Below, piece by piece: positions 7,034 to 18,410 of a DNA stretch of 64,000 nucleotides. The stretch is taken from the NCBI GenBank assembly GCA_002723155.1, contig PBNO01000009.1, positions 1 to 64,000 of the forward strand, written 5' to 3'. Made by a program: the position numbers and the translations under genes. Each line of letters starts with the position of its first letter. Position 1 is the first letter of the stretch. The notes beneath the pieces are model-generated. The model saw only the letters and a list, made by a program, of their open reading frames with translations. It ran no database searches and was not told where the DNA came from. This DNA comes from Ponticaulis sp. (GTDB lineage: Bacteria > Pseudomonadota > Alphaproteobacteria > Caulobacterales > Hyphomonadaceae).

Positions 7034-8448
7034 TCTTCACCGAGGCAATTTTTCCGCTCTTCCTGCTCGTCGTTCTGGGCGTTTATTGGGGGCTGATGCG
7101 CGGTTCATGGCGTAATCACTGGCTGCTCGTTACGAGCGCCGTCTTCTATGGCTGGTGGGATGTACGCTTTCTGGCGCTGATCGGCGCGGTTATCGTCGTT
7201 TCATGGCTGGCAGGCATTCTGATGAAGCAGCGTGCTGAAGCGGGGCGCGGGCAGCTGACCGTTTTGTGGAGCGCGATCATCTTCCAGCTCGTCATGCTGG
7301 GCACATTCAAATATTTCGGCTTTTTCTCCGAAAGCGCGGCTGCAGCGCTGAGCGCTGTCGGTATGAGCGCGAGCTGGCCGACGCTGAACATCATCCTGCC
7401 GGTCGGTATCAGCTTTTATATCTTCCAGGCGATTTCTTATCTGGTGGATATTTATCGCAAAGATATTCCGGTTGAGACGCGTCTGTCTCGCGTAGCGCTT
7501 TATATCTCGTTCTTCCCGCAGCTGGTGGCTGGCCCGATTGTACGCGCGGCAAGCTTCATGATGCAGATTGACCGGAAAAAGACGTTCTCGTCTGCGCTTC
7601 TGGCCGCAGGTGCGCGAGCCTTCATTCTGGGCTTCATTTATAAGGCCGCGATCGCTGATAATATCGCGCCATTCGTAGACCCTGTGTTTGCCGATATCGG
7701 CGCGTGGGACACGCCGTCTGTAATTGCCGCGACATTTGCGTTCGGTACGCAGATCTATTTCGACTTTGCGGGATACTCTCTGATGGCGATCGGCGTTGCG
7801 CGCTGGTTCGGCTATTTCATTCCGAAGAACTTCAATGATCCGTACAGCTCGTCATCTATCGCCGAGTTCTGGCGTCGCTGGCATATGTCGCTGTCCTTCT
7901 GGCTGCGCGATTATCTTTACATTCCGCTGGGCGGTAACCGTAAAGGGCCGGTCAAAACCTATCGCAACCTCATGATCACTATGGTGCTGGGTGGCCTCTG
8001 GCATGGCGCGGCCTGGAGCTTCGTCATCTGGGGCGCAATCCATGGTGCCGCGCTGAGCGTCCATCGCTTTGTTATGGGCGGCGCGAATGGTCGCTCTCTC
8101 GTGCCAGCGCTCAAAGGTGCGGTGGGTATCGTTCTGACCGTTGCGCTCGTCTTCGCGGCGTGGGTGCCATTTCGTGCTGAAAGCCTGTCCGACACGCTAT
8201 CTGTCTGGGCTGGTGTGGTTGGTGTGCGTGAAGGCGGTCCGCAAAGCCTCTCATGGGTGGCTTTCTGTGTGCCTCTGCTTCTGGTGATCGACAGCCTGTT
8301 CAGCCAGGCTGACAAGCTGAAAGGTCTGCCAAAGCTTCCAGTCTTCCGGAATCCGTCCCTCTATTGGGCTGGAATGGGGTGTCTGGCTGCATTGGCGCTT
8401 GCGCTCTATCCTTTGAAATCGGCACCTTTCGTCTATTTCCAGTTCTGA
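7030..8448 (+). CDS. MBOAT family O-acyltransferase (AlgI-like)
   Basis: A 472-residue polytopic membrane protein with about ten or more hydrophobic segments. AlgI-family hallmarks are present: YLVDIYR (about 140), FFPQLVAGPI (about 157), the conserved block EFWRRWHMSLSFWLRDYLYI (about 279-298) and the invariant His block GGLWHGAAWSF (about 322). The family transfers acetyl or other acyl groups from a cytoplasmic donor across the inner membrane. The length matches AlgI/PatA/DltB relatives. It is translationally coupled to the upstream SGNH-like gene and followed by mutM after 53 bp. It is not necessarily alginate-specific, since no alginate genes are present. Confidence 0.9.
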   Translation: MIFTEAIFPLFLLVVLGVYWGLMRGSWRNHWLLVTSAVFYGWWDVRFLALIGAVIVVSWLAGILMKQRAEAGRGQLTVLWSAIIFQLVMLGTFKYFGFFSESAAAALSAVGMSASWPTLNIILPVGISFYIFQAISYLVDIYRKDIPVETRLSRVALYISFFPQLVAGPIVRAASFMMQIDRKKTFSSALLAAGARAFILGFIYKAAIADNIAPFVDPVFADIGAWDTPSVIAATFAFGTQIYFDFAGYSLMAIGVARWFGYFIPKNFNDPYSSSSIAEFWRRWHMSLSFWLRDYLYIPLGGNRKGPVKTYRNLMITMVLGGLWHGAAWSFVIWGAIHGAALSVHRFVMGGANGRSLVPALKGAVGIVLTVALVFAAWVPFRAESLSDTLSVWAGVVGVREGGPQSLSWVAFCVPLLLVIDSLFSQADKLKGLPKLPVFRNPSLYWAGMGCLAALALALYPLKSAPFVYFQF

Positions 8449-8501
8449 TCATCGGCAGCTTGCCTCTTTTCTTTCGAGATAGGCGTGGCTAACTGGCTTC
8501 C

Positions 8502-9356
8502 ATGCCTGAGTTACCTGAAGTCGAAACCGTGCGCCGTGGCCTCCAGCCATATCTGGAGGGCGAACAGCTTGCCAAAGTTACGCTGAACCGCGCGGACCTG
8601 CGTTTTCCGTTTCCCGACCGCATGGCGGACCGGCTTGAAGGCGCGCGTATCATCAGCCTGTCGCGCCGTGCAAAGTTTCTGGTGGCGGAAACCGACCGGA
8701 ACGAAAAGCTGGTTATGCATCTGGGCATGTCAGGGCGTTTCACTATCCATGCCCCTGACATACCGGTTCAACAGAACCCCGGCGAATTTGCGCATGCACA
8801 GGCGACCAATCCCAAGCATGACCATGTCGAGTTTCTGACGGGGATGGGCGTGCGGATTGTGTTCAATGATCCGCGACGGTTCGGGTATATGCAGATGTTC
8901 GGCGAGGCTGATGGTGACCCGTTCTCTGAGGTCGGGCCGGAACCGCTCTCTAACGCATTCTCGGGTGAGAGCCTGTATGAGGCATTCCGCGGTAAGAAAA
9001 GCCCGGTGAAGACCGCTTTGCTCGACCAGCATGTCGTGGCGGGGCTTGGCAACATTTATGTATGCGAAGCGCTCTTCATGGCGGGCATCTCTCCCAATCG
9101 TCTGGCAGGCAATGTTTCGCGCAAGAAGTGCGATGTGCTGGCCCAATGCGTGAGAGAGGTTCTGGAAAGGGCGATTCAGGCCGGCGGCTCTACGCTGAAA
9201 GACTATGCGCACACCGATGGCGCGCTCGGCTATTTCCAGCACAGCTTCACGGTTTATGGCCGTGAAGGCGAGGCTTGCAGCGCCTGCACAAAACCTGTTC
9301 TTCGAAAAGTCCAGTCTGGTCGATCCACTTTCTTTTGCTCACATTGCCAGCGCTGA
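8502..9356 (+). CDS. mutM: Formamidopyrimidine-DNA glycosylase (MutM/Fpg)
   Basis: Base-excision repair enzyme that removes 8-oxoguanine and formamidopyrimidines and nicks the abasic site. The 284-residue protein opens with the diagnostic PELPEVETVRRGL, where Pro2 is the catalytic nucleophile and Glu3 the acid. It contains the helix-two-turn-helix region (LLDQHVVAGLGNIYVCE) and ends with a zinc finger of four Cys (CSACTKPV...FFCSHCQR). Length is normal. The position just upstream of enoyl-CoA hydratase, rpsT and dnaA is typical of alphaproteobacteria. Confidence 0.97.
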   Translation: MPELPEVETVRRGLQPYLEGEQLAKVTLNRADLRFPFPDRMADRLEGARIISLSRRAKFLVAETDRNEKLVMHLGMSGRFTIHAPDIPVQQNPGEFAHAQATNPKHDHVEFLTGMGVRIVFNDPRRFGYMQMFGEADGDPFSEVGPEPLSNAFSGESLYEAFRGKKSPVKTALLDQHVVAGLGNIYVCEALFMAGISPNRLAGNVSRKKCDVLAQCVREVLERAIQAGGSTLKDYAHTDGALGYFQHSFTVYGREGEACSACTKPVLRKVQSGRSTFFCSHCQR

Positions 9357-9490
9357 TCGATGAATCTGTTGACGCTTTGGCGTCTTCATGGTCTGTCGGC
9401 GGCTTGGTTCCGGGTGCGTACAGGCCCAGGGGCGGCATGCGAAACGACTCGCGCTTGCTCTGACATTTGTTCGCCAAAAAAGGACACTTT

Positions 9491-10267
9491 ATGGCTTATG
9501 AAACACTTCTGATCGAAATTTCTGATCAGACGGGAATTATCCGGCTGAACCGCCCGGATGATCTGAATGCGCTAAACAACACCCTGATGGATGAAATGAC
9601 AGCCGCGCTCGATGATTTCGAGGCAAATGAAGATATTGGCTGCATCGTTATCACCGGGTCTAAAAAGGCGTTTGCGGCGGGCGCGGATATTAAAGAGCTC
9701 AAAGCTTTTGATTTCGCATCGGCCTATCAGAAAGATCTGATCTCTAAAAACTGGGAACGCGTCACAAGCTGTCGCAAGCCGGTTATCGCGGCGGTGTCCG
9801 GCTATGCGCTGGGTGGCGGGTGTGAGCTCGCCATGATGTGCGATTTCATTCTCGCTGCGGAGAACGCAAAGTTCGGCCAGCCTGAGATCAATCTAGGTAT
9901 CCCGCCGGGTGCAGGTGGTACACAGCGCCTGACGCGCTTTGTAGGCAAGTCCAAGGCAATGGAAATGTGCCTCACTGGCCGCTTCATGGATGCTGAAGAG
10001 GCAGAGCGCTCCGGACTGGTCGCGCGCGTTGTACCAACCGATTCTCTCATGGATGAGGCTAAGAAAGTCGCTGCCTCCATCAACGCAAAGTCCCGTCCTG
10101 TAACCATGATGGTGAAGGAAAGCGTGAACGCAGCCTATGAGACTGCGCTCAGCCAGGGCGTGTTGTTCGAGCGCCGCCTGTTCCACGCTGCTTTTGCGAC
10201 AGAAGACAAGGATGAGGGCATGGAAGCCTTCATTGAGAAGCGCGACGCTCACTTTAAAAACAAATAA
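9491..10267 (+). CDS. Enoyl-CoA hydratase (crotonase family)
   Basis: Hydrates trans-2-enoyl-CoA in beta-oxidation. The 258-residue protein has crotonase landmarks: the AFAAGADIKELKAF oxyanion/CoA segment (about 60-73), a second oxyanion segment YALGGGCELAMMCD with the first catalytic Glu (about 105-118), and FGQPEINLGIPPGAGGTQRL with the second catalytic Glu (about 131-150). I start at the ATG at 9491 (MAYETLL), preceded by AAAAAGGA; an in-frame upstream start at 9467 adds a non-conserved tail. It lies between mutM and rpsT, a common alphaproteobacterial arrangement with no obvious functional link. Confidence 0.93.
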   Translation: MAYETLLIEISDQTGIIRLNRPDDLNALNNTLMDEMTAALDDFEANEDIGCIVITGSKKAFAAGADIKELKAFDFASAYQKDLISKNWERVTSCRKPVIAAVSGYALGGGCELAMMCDFILAAENAKFGQPEINLGIPPGAGGTQRLTRFVGKSKAMEMCLTGRFMDAEEAERSGLVARVVPTDSLMDEAKKVAASINAKSRPVTMMVKESVNAAYETALSQGVLFERRLFHAAFATEDKDEGMEAFIEKRDAHFKNK

Positions 10268-10376
10268 ACTCGGGTTTATGCAGGCTGGACAAAGAATCTC
10301 CGGCTAAAGACGTTGACGTTTGGCCTGCAAAAGCATAATAAGCCGCTTTCCGAATTTATCCGACTGGAGACATTGC

Positions 10377-10640
10377 ATGGCCAACACCCGGTCAGCCAAA
10401 AAAATGGTTCGTAAGATTGCGCGCCGGACTGAAGTCAACAAGGCACGTCGCTCTCGTGTACGTACCTATGTGCGCAAGGTAGAAGAAGCTATTGAGAGCG
10501 GTGATAAGACTGCGGCTCAGGAAGCTCTGAAAAACGCTCAGCCAGAGCTGATGCGTGCGGTCACTAAAGGCCTCATGCACAAGAATACGAGCTCACGTAA
10601 AGTGTCTCGCCTTTCTAAGCGCGTAGGCGCAATGGCTTAA
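10377..10640 (+). CDS. rpsT: Small ribosomal subunit protein bS20
   Basis: Encodes the 87-residue S20 protein that binds 16S rRNA early in 30S assembly. It begins [17 protein letters not shown], is highly basic and helical, and ends with [16 protein letters not shown], typical of the family. The ATG at 10377 has GGAG about 8 bases upstream; a longer frame from 10320 is not conserved. It is followed by a strong terminator and the non-coding region before dnaA, as usual in alphaproteobacteria. Confidence 0.97.
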   Translation: MANTRSAKKMVRKIARRTEVNKARRSRVRTYVRKVEEAIESGDKTAAQEALKNAQPELMRAVTKGLMHKNTSSRKVSRLSKRVGAMA

Positions 10641-10689
10641 GCGACATACTGATATCTCCTTTGCGGAGATGTTCAGGCTTGATTGAGGA

Positions 10690-10715
10690 AAGCGCCCCAC
10701 CGGGCGCTTTTTTTG
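10690..10715 (+). terminator. Rho-independent terminator of rpsT
   Basis: An 8-bp stem AAGCGCCC/GGGCGCTT with a CACC loop is followed by a run of T residues, about 50 bases after the rpsT stop. Confidence 0.9.
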
Positions 10716-11252
10716 TGCCCGATTTTGGCGATGAATAATTGGCGCGCAGGGTGCAAAATTTTTGAGCGTAGCCTCGTTTTGGGGGCGTGAGTTGTGTGTG
10801 GAATAGTGCTTCTAAAGATCATGCAATCTGGGGATAATTAACCTTTAAGGGACTCAATTCTGTGGGAAAAACAGTTTTGTGACAGTCTTGGTAATTTATC
10901 CACAAATGAGTCGAAATTGATTCGTTGACTTTCGAATCGGGACGGGCAAGGCGCCCGGAGAAGTCAAGCTTTCCGCGCAAAATGGCTGTGAATGTTTTTG
11001 TGAGAAAAATTTCAGAACTTACAAAACCTTGTTAGGCGTCAAGCCGGGATAGGCACCTAAAACATGCATTCTGAAAAATAAGTCAGATTGACCAAAATCG
11101 CCCGGCATTTATCCTGAGATCAGATCACAGTTAACGTCCGCACAAAGATGTAAATAACGACGGTTCGCGGGGACCGATGTGTGGAGGTTTGTGCTTCTCG
11201 CGTAGATTATGGTTAACGGCTATAACAAACTAATTAGGGGTGCATTCGGGGC
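10716..11252. promoter_or_regulatory. Non-coding region before dnaA; possible origin or dnaA control region
   Basis: About 540 bases without a gene. One perfect DnaA box TTATCCACA lies at 10896-10904. Four GANTC sites, the target of the CcrM methyltransferase, cluster at 10851, 10908, 10919 and 10934. A+T-rich stretches occur around 10730-10900 and 11060-11150. In alphaproteobacteria with this gene order the region carries dnaA regulation; in Caulobacter the true origin is elsewhere (near hemE). Origin function here is therefore only possible, whereas control of dnaA by DnaA and by GANTC methylation is the more cautious reading. Confidence 0.55.
10896..10904 (+). promoter_or_regulatory. DnaA box (TTATCCACA)
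   Basis: Perfect match to the 9-bp consensus for DnaA, about 350 bases upstream of dnaA and within the GANTC cluster. I found no second perfect box in the same intergenic region. Confidence 0.75.
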
Positions 11253-12692
11253 ATGAAAGAATATAATATTCCCGAACTTGAAAAAACGGCCGCAGAAGGC
11301 TCGGCTCAAACAGCTATAGTCATCTGGCAGTCCGTCATTGAAGTTCTCAAAAATGAAGTCTCAGCGGCATCATTCGGCAAATGGCTGAAGGACTTGGAAT
11401 TTGTCGCTGACATGGAAGGTGTGATTCAGTTGGCCGCTCCAACTGGCATTCAGAGCGACCGTGTGAACAACGACTTCATTCACAAGATCAATATGCTCTG
11501 GGCAGAGCGTGATACATCCGGCCGCCGCGTAGCGGTGTGCAGCTGGGCTGATCTTCCTTCAGACGTACGGGCACTGGCAGAAGAAGCGCGCGCAGAGCGT
11601 GCTGCACGTAAGACAGAAGAACCTGCCGTGCAGCCTGGCGTTCGCGCTCCGGTACGTCATTTCACGTTCGATAATCTCGTTGTGGCGGAATCTAACCGTC
11701 TGGCAGCGACAGTCTGCACGAAAATTGCGGGCAATCAGGCGACGCCATCGCAGATCGTCTATCTGTATGGTCACCATGGTGTCGGTAAGACTCACCTTCT
11801 GAAAGCGATTGAGTCCCAGATCGAAGTCTCAGACGATGAGCGCAGCGTCGTTTATATGAGCGCTGAGGAGTTCATGGTTGCATTCGTGGAAGGCGTTAAG
11901 CGTCGTGACACGTCTGACCTGAAATCACGTCTTCGCGGCGCTGATGTTCTTCTGATTGATGACCTGCAGGCGATTGCCGGCATGGGCGGCACGCAGAAGG
12001 AATTCTTCGGCAATATCCGTGCGGTTGTTGGGCGGGGCGGTCAGGTGGTTATCGCTGCTGACGAAAGCCCGTCCCAGCTTGGCGCGCTGAACTCTCGCGT
12101 CCGTGACGAATTCCAGGGCGGTGTCCTCATTCAGGTGGACGAGCCTGACGAAGAAATGCGTCGCGCCATCGTTCGTATGAAAGCTCAGACAATTGCAGCA
12201 GAAAATCCGGGCTTCGAGCTTTGTGATGATGCCGTCAATCTGATCGTCAGCCGTGTTAAAGGTCCGGGCCGTCAGCTTTACGGTGCTGTCTGCAACGTAT
12301 TCACGGCGACGACCTTTATTGGTCAGCCGGTTACGCTTGATGATGTGAGTGCAGCTGTTCGCCGTCAGATCGGTGAAATGCGTCCGCCGACCATTGATCA
12401 GGTGAAGCGTGCAACGATGACGGCCTTCGATATTACGAAGACAGATATTGAGTCTGCGCGTCGTAGCCGTTCGATTGCTTATCCGCGACAGATCGCGATG
12501 TATCTTTGCCGTAAGCTGACAACGCGCTCTCTGCCGCAGATCGGTAAGTTCTTCGGCAATCGTGACCACACGACAGTTCTCTACGCTGTGCGTAAACTTG
12601 AAGAAGCGGTCGCAAGTGATGAAACACTGCGCCGTGACATTGAGAAGGTCGAGCGCGCGCTGGAAGACATTCAGGCAAACGCTGCGAAATAG
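11253..12692 (+). CDS. dnaA: Chromosomal replication initiator DnaA
   Basis: AAA+ initiator that binds DnaA boxes and opens the origin. Domain I is at about residues 20-90 (IWQSVIEVLKNEVSAASFGKWL). A short linker follows, then the AAA+ domain from about 130, with Walker A GHHGVGKT (173-180) and Walker B VLLIDDLQAIAG. The C-terminal DNA-binding domain has RQIAMYLCRKLTTRSLPQIG and the signature NRDHTTVLYAVRKLE. The 479-residue length is normal. Walker A is unusual in having two His where most DnaA have Gly/Pro-type residues, and the signature reads NRDHTT rather than the common GRDHST. The start is the first ATG; its ribosome site is weak. A terminator follows 18 bases after the stop. Confidence 0.97.
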   Translation: MKEYNIPELEKTAAEGSAQTAIVIWQSVIEVLKNEVSAASFGKWLKDLEFVADMEGVIQLAAPTGIQSDRVNNDFIHKINMLWAERDTSGRRVAVCSWADLPSDVRALAEEARAERAARKTEEPAVQPGVRAPVRHFTFDNLVVAESNRLAATVCTKIAGNQATPSQIVYLYGHHGVGKTHLLKAIESQIEVSDDERSVVYMSAEEFMVAFVEGVKRRDTSDLKSRLRGADVLLIDDLQAIAGMGGTQKEFFGNIRAVVGRGGQVVIAADESPSQLGALNSRVRDEFQGGVLIQVDEPDEEMRRAIVRMKAQTIAAENPGFELCDDAVNLIVSRVKGPGRQLYGAVCNVFTATTFIGQPVTLDDVSAAVRRQIGEMRPPTIDQVKRATMTAFDITKTDIESARRSRSIAYPRQIAMYLCRKLTTRSLPQIGKFFGNRDHTTVLYAVRKLEEAVASDETLRRDIEKVERALEDIQANAAK

Positions 12693-12710
12693 TGATTGCT
12701 GCGAAATTGT

Positions 12711-12739
12711 CCCTCATTTGGTCTCAGATGAGGGATTTT
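12711..12739 (+). terminator. Probable terminator of dnaA
   Basis: CCCTCAT (12711-12717) pairs with ATGAGGG (12728-12734), followed by ATTTTT. The stem is only 7 bp, so it is a moderate terminator. Confidence 0.65.
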
Positions 12740-12822
12740 TCGCAACAAACCACAGATTTTTCGGGTTTCGCGTGCATCCCGGGCTAAATACCTTTTGCGA
12801 AACTCATATTTATGGATAACTT

Positions 12823-12858
12823 TCAGCCCGTTTCGAATCTGGAACGGGCTGATTTTTT
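12823..12858 (+). terminator. Terminator-like hairpin in the dnaN leader
   Basis: TCAGCCCGTT (12823-12832) pairs perfectly with AACGGGCTGA (12843-12852) and is followed by six T residues. It ends about 42 bases before the dnaN start. It could be a second stop for dnaA readthrough or an attenuator if the dnaN promoter lies upstream of it. Confidence 0.7.
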
Positions 12859-12900
12859 GTTCGACGAAACGGGGGCGGGAAAGCTCCTGAAAGGCAGACG

Positions 12901-14019
12901 ATGAAGCTTACGATTGACCGGTCCGACCTCCTGCGTGCCCTTAGCCACGTGCAGAGCGTTGTAGAGCGACGTAACACTATTCCGATCCTGTCGAACGTGT
13001 TGCTGTCCGCAAGCTCTGGCTCTTTGCAACTGACCGCGACCGACCTCGATATCGAGGCTGTTGATGCGGCCGACGCGCAGGTTGATCAGGAAGGTGGTCT
13101 GACGGCGCCTGCACAAACGCTTTTCGATGTCGTGCGTAAATTGCCGGAAACAGCAGAAGTCCAACTGGAATTCCTGCCGGACAATCAGCGCCTGTCTATT
13201 CAGGCCGGGCGTTCGCGCTTTGCGCTGCCAACGCTGCCTGCGGCTGACTTCCAGACCATGAACAAAGACGAAGGCACTGTATCCTTCTCTATCGATGTCG
13301 CTGATCTGAAGCGTCTCATCGACAAAACACGCTTTGCGATCTCTACCGAAGAGACGCGTTATTACCTGAACGGTGTCTATCTGCACGTCGCTGAGGGTGA
13401 AGATGGCGCAAAGCTGCGCGCTGTTGCGACGGACGGTCACCGTCTGGCGCTCTCCGAGATTGACGCGCCGCAAGGCTGTGAAGGTCTGCCGGGCGTTATT
13501 ATTCCGCGCAAAGCCGTGTCTGAAATTCGCCGCCTGATCGACGGATATGATGGCGTGATCGAAGTGTCCGCGTCTGAAGCGAAGATCGTCTTCACGGCGG
13601 GCCGCGCCGTTCTGACCACCAAGCTCATTGACGGGTCGTTCCCTGACTATGCGCGTGTTATTCCGCAGAATAACGACCAGACGCTCAAGGTTGGCAATGT
13701 CGCGCTTGAAAAAGCGGTCGACCGTGTTGCGACCGTTTCTGCTGAACGTTCGCGCTCTGTGAAAATGTCACTGGAAGCCGACAAGGTGGTCCTCACGGTG
13801 AACCATGCTGAGACTGGTCATGGTGTGGAAGAAGTCGAAGGCGAGTACGCTGGCGAACCGATGGAAATCGGCTTCAATGCGCGTTACCTGCTTGATGTGT
13901 TCCAGCAAGTTGATGGTGATGAAATTCTCTTTGATTTCAATGATCCAGCATCGCCTGCACTGGTGCGTGACCCGACAGATCCGGCATCCCGCTACGTTCT
14001 GATGCCACTACGCGTCTGA
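12901..14019 (+). CDS. dnaN: DNA polymerase III sliding clamp (beta subunit)
   Basis: Ring-shaped clamp that tethers DNA polymerase III and recruits repair factors. The 372-residue length and three similar domains fit the family. It opens MKLTIDRSDLLRALSHVQSV, has the first-domain RRNTIPILSNVLL segment and the ATDGHRLAL motif (about 178-186), and ends PTDPASRYVLMPLRV with the usual hydrophobic C-terminal cleft residues. The ATG is preceded by GAAAGGCAG. recF follows after 4 bases, so the two are cotranscribed. Confidence 0.97.
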   Translation: MKLTIDRSDLLRALSHVQSVVERRNTIPILSNVLLSASSGSLQLTATDLDIEAVDAADAQVDQEGGLTAPAQTLFDVVRKLPETAEVQLEFLPDNQRLSIQAGRSRFALPTLPAADFQTMNKDEGTVSFSIDVADLKRLIDKTRFAISTEETRYYLNGVYLHVAEGEDGAKLRAVATDGHRLALSEIDAPQGCEGLPGVIIPRKAVSEIRRLIDGYDGVIEVSASEAKIVFTAGRAVLTTKLIDGSFPDYARVIPQNNDQTLKVGNVALEKAVDRVATVSAERSRSVKMSLEADKVVLTVNHAETGHGVEEVEGEYAGEPMEIGFNARYLLDVFQQVDGDEILFDFNDPASPALVRDPTDPASRYVLMPLRV

Positions 14020-14023
14020 CGGT

Positions 14024-15172
14024 ATGGACGGCCAAGGCCGCATTTATCTGAAACGTCTCGCGCTTTCCACATTCCGGAATTACGGCGCGCTTTCAATCGA
14101 CCTCGACGGACGGCATGTCTGCCTGTTCGGGGCGAATGGCGCTGGCAAGACCAATCTCATCGAAGCTATTTCGCAGCTCTCTCCGGGGCGGGGCCTCCGC
14201 TCCGCGGGCTTGCCGGATATGGCGCGCGTTGAAGACGGGGCGGCTGGCAATTCGTGGGCGCTGGGCGCTACGCTGTTTGACGGAGATATGGACCGTCTCA
14301 TTCGCATCGATGCCAGCATAGAGGGCGGCGGACGCGGCAAACGATCTATGCAGGTGGATGGTTCTACCGCGACCGCAAACTCCATGAGTGAGCTTGTGCG
14401 CATTATCTGGCTCACGCCGGCCATGGACCGCGTCTTCGCAGGTGGCGCAACAGAGCGGCGAAAGTTTCTGGATCGCCAGACGCTCGCCCATTTCCCGATC
14501 CATGCCCGTCATTCAACGGCCTATGAAAAGGCGATGCGTGAGCGCAACCTTCTGCTGGAGCGCGATTTTGCTGATCCGGTATGGCTGGACGGGCTTGAGG
14601 ACAGACTTGCAGAGCATGGCGCTTATATCGCCTTTCATCGGGCGCAGACGGTCAGCCGTTTGCAGAAGGCGGTGGATATCCGCCCTGATGGTGCATTCCC
14701 GAAGGCAGACCTCTCTCTGGAGGGCGTAGCGGAAGAGGCGTTTAACGCAGGCCAAACTCTGACCGAAGTTCAGGACATGTTGATCGCGGCATTGAAAGAC
14801 GGGCGCAGACGGGATGCCCGTGCCGGGCGAACGCTTACAGGGCCGCACCGCTCTGATCTGGTCGTCATCCACCGGCCGACTGGCGTTCCGGCGTCTCTGT
14901 GCTCCACAGGCCAGCAAAAGGCGCTTCTGATCGGGCTTATTCTTTCTAATGCGCGCGCGCTCGAAGCAGAGGAGCATCTGCGCAACCCTCTGGTCCTTCT
15001 GGATGAGGCTGTGGCGCACCTTGATCCTGACAGGCGCGCCGCATTGTTTGATGAACTTTCTGCGTTGAAGGGGCAGGCCTGGCTGACGGGAACTGAACGC
15101 TCCCTCTTCGATGGATTTGATGACAGAGCGCAGTTTTTCGAGGTCGCGGCGGGGAAAGTCGATCCCGTTTGA
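14024..15172 (+). CDS. recF: DNA replication and repair protein RecF
   Basis: SMC-like ATPase that helps load RecA at single-strand gaps. Walker A is GANGAGKTN (about residues 36-44), the ABC signature region is STGQQKALLIGLILSNA (about 291-307) and Walker B with catalytic residues is PLVLLDEAVAHLD (about 323-335). The 382-residue length is normal. Its start lies 4 bases after the dnaN stop. A 219-base non-coding gap with no motif I can name follows before gyrB. Confidence 0.95.
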   Translation: MDGQGRIYLKRLALSTFRNYGALSIDLDGRHVCLFGANGAGKTNLIEAISQLSPGRGLRSAGLPDMARVEDGAAGNSWALGATLFDGDMDRLIRIDASIEGGGRGKRSMQVDGSTATANSMSELVRIIWLTPAMDRVFAGGATERRKFLDRQTLAHFPIHARHSTAYEKAMRERNLLLERDFADPVWLDGLEDRLAEHGAYIAFHRAQTVSRLQKAVDIRPDGAFPKADLSLEGVAEEAFNAGQTLTEVQDMLIAALKDGRRRDARAGRTLTGPHRSDLVVIHRPTGVPASLCSTGQQKALLIGLILSNARALEAEEHLRNPLVLLDEAVAHLDPDRRAALFDELSALKGQAWLTGTERSLFDGFDDRAQFFEVAAGKVDPV

Positions 15173-15391
15173 ACCGGTGTATCCGGATGAAATCCGGCCC
15201 GTTTAGCTCCTAAAGGCCAGGCATAAATCTGTAGAAAGTTAAGGTTTCTTTCTGGTGGCAAGAAAGTTCAATTATTTCAGTATTCTGCGCCTCATTTGAG
15301 GGGCGTCAAAACGGGGCTGAAATTTCCCTTTTTCGGCAAACCTGCCTATACTTGATTCGAACGATTCATAACGGGAAGAACGAAGGCAGAA

Positions 15392-17836
<2,445 letters not shown>

Positions 17837-17870
17837 GCCTTATAAGGTGTTGAAATTATTTGCTTAAAGT

Positions 17871-17902
17871 GGCGCGCTCAATCATTGGGCGCGCCCTTTT
17901 TA
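17871..17902 (+). terminator. Terminator of gyrB
   Basis: GGCGCGC (17871-17877) pairs with GCGCGCC (17889-17895), followed by CTTTTTATTT, 35 bases after the gyrB stop. Confidence 0.8.
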
Positions 17903-18002
17903 TTTCGATGAAATTTTACCGATGCTGCGGTGCGGTAAACAAATCTTAAGACCGACTGATAAAATATTACCGTGTTGATTTGCGCGAAAAGAGGACGCTC
18001 AC

Positions 18003-18389
18003 GTGACCGGTTTGATGACGCCTAAACGCCTGTTTCTTGGCGCTGTGTCGATTTTTATCGGTGCCCTCATTCTATGGGGCGCGACAGCTGATATTCCGCC
18101 AATTCCGAAATTCTTTGCGGCGCAGGACAAGCTCGAGCATTTTGCAGCCTTCGGGGCCCTCATGCTGTGGCTGTCGGCTTTTGTCGGTCCACGAAACTGG
18201 CTGTATGCGGCGCTGATCGCCGTGTGCTGCGCGGTTGGTCTTGAGGTGGTTCAGGCCTATTTCGTCGCGTCACGCTCGGGCGATATTCCGGATCTGATTG
18301 CAAGCCTTTCAGGGGTTGCAGCGTCTATCGGATTCATTTTCTATGTCCGCTCCATGATCCGGTCACGGCGCGCTGCACAACTCGCCTGA
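18003..18389 (+). CDS. VanZ-like membrane protein
   Basis: A 128-residue protein with four hydrophobic segments. VanZ-like features are AQDKLEHFAAFGALMLWL (about 40-57), a Glu-containing segment LEVVQAYFVASRSGDIPDLIA (about 80-100) and a final helix, matching the conserved K-x-x-H-F / E-x-x-Q / R-x-x-D pattern of the family. The family is named after a glycopeptide-resistance accessory gene, but the function of most members is unknown and no resistance role should be read from it. The GTG at 18003 is preceded by AGAGG; an ATG 12 bases on is possible. It may be cotranscribed with the nuclease that follows 21 bases later. Confidence 0.75.
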   Translation: MTGLMTPKRLFLGAVSIFIGALILWGATADIPPIPKFFAAQDKLEHFAAFGALMLWLSAFVGPRNWLYAALIAVCCAVGLEVVQAYFVASRSGDIPDLIASLSGVAASIGFIFYVRSMIRSRRAAQLA

Positions 18390-18410
18390 CCCTAAAGGGG
18401 CGGGGCGCTT

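Noticed and set aside
10716..11252. Firm call of oriC
   Set aside because: Only one perfect DnaA box was found, and related genera place their origin near hemE, so I list the region only as possible origin or control DNA.
18003..18389. Vancomycin-resistance gene
   Set aside because: Only the VanZ-like fold is present; no other resistance genes lie nearby and the family is mostly unrelated to glycopeptides.
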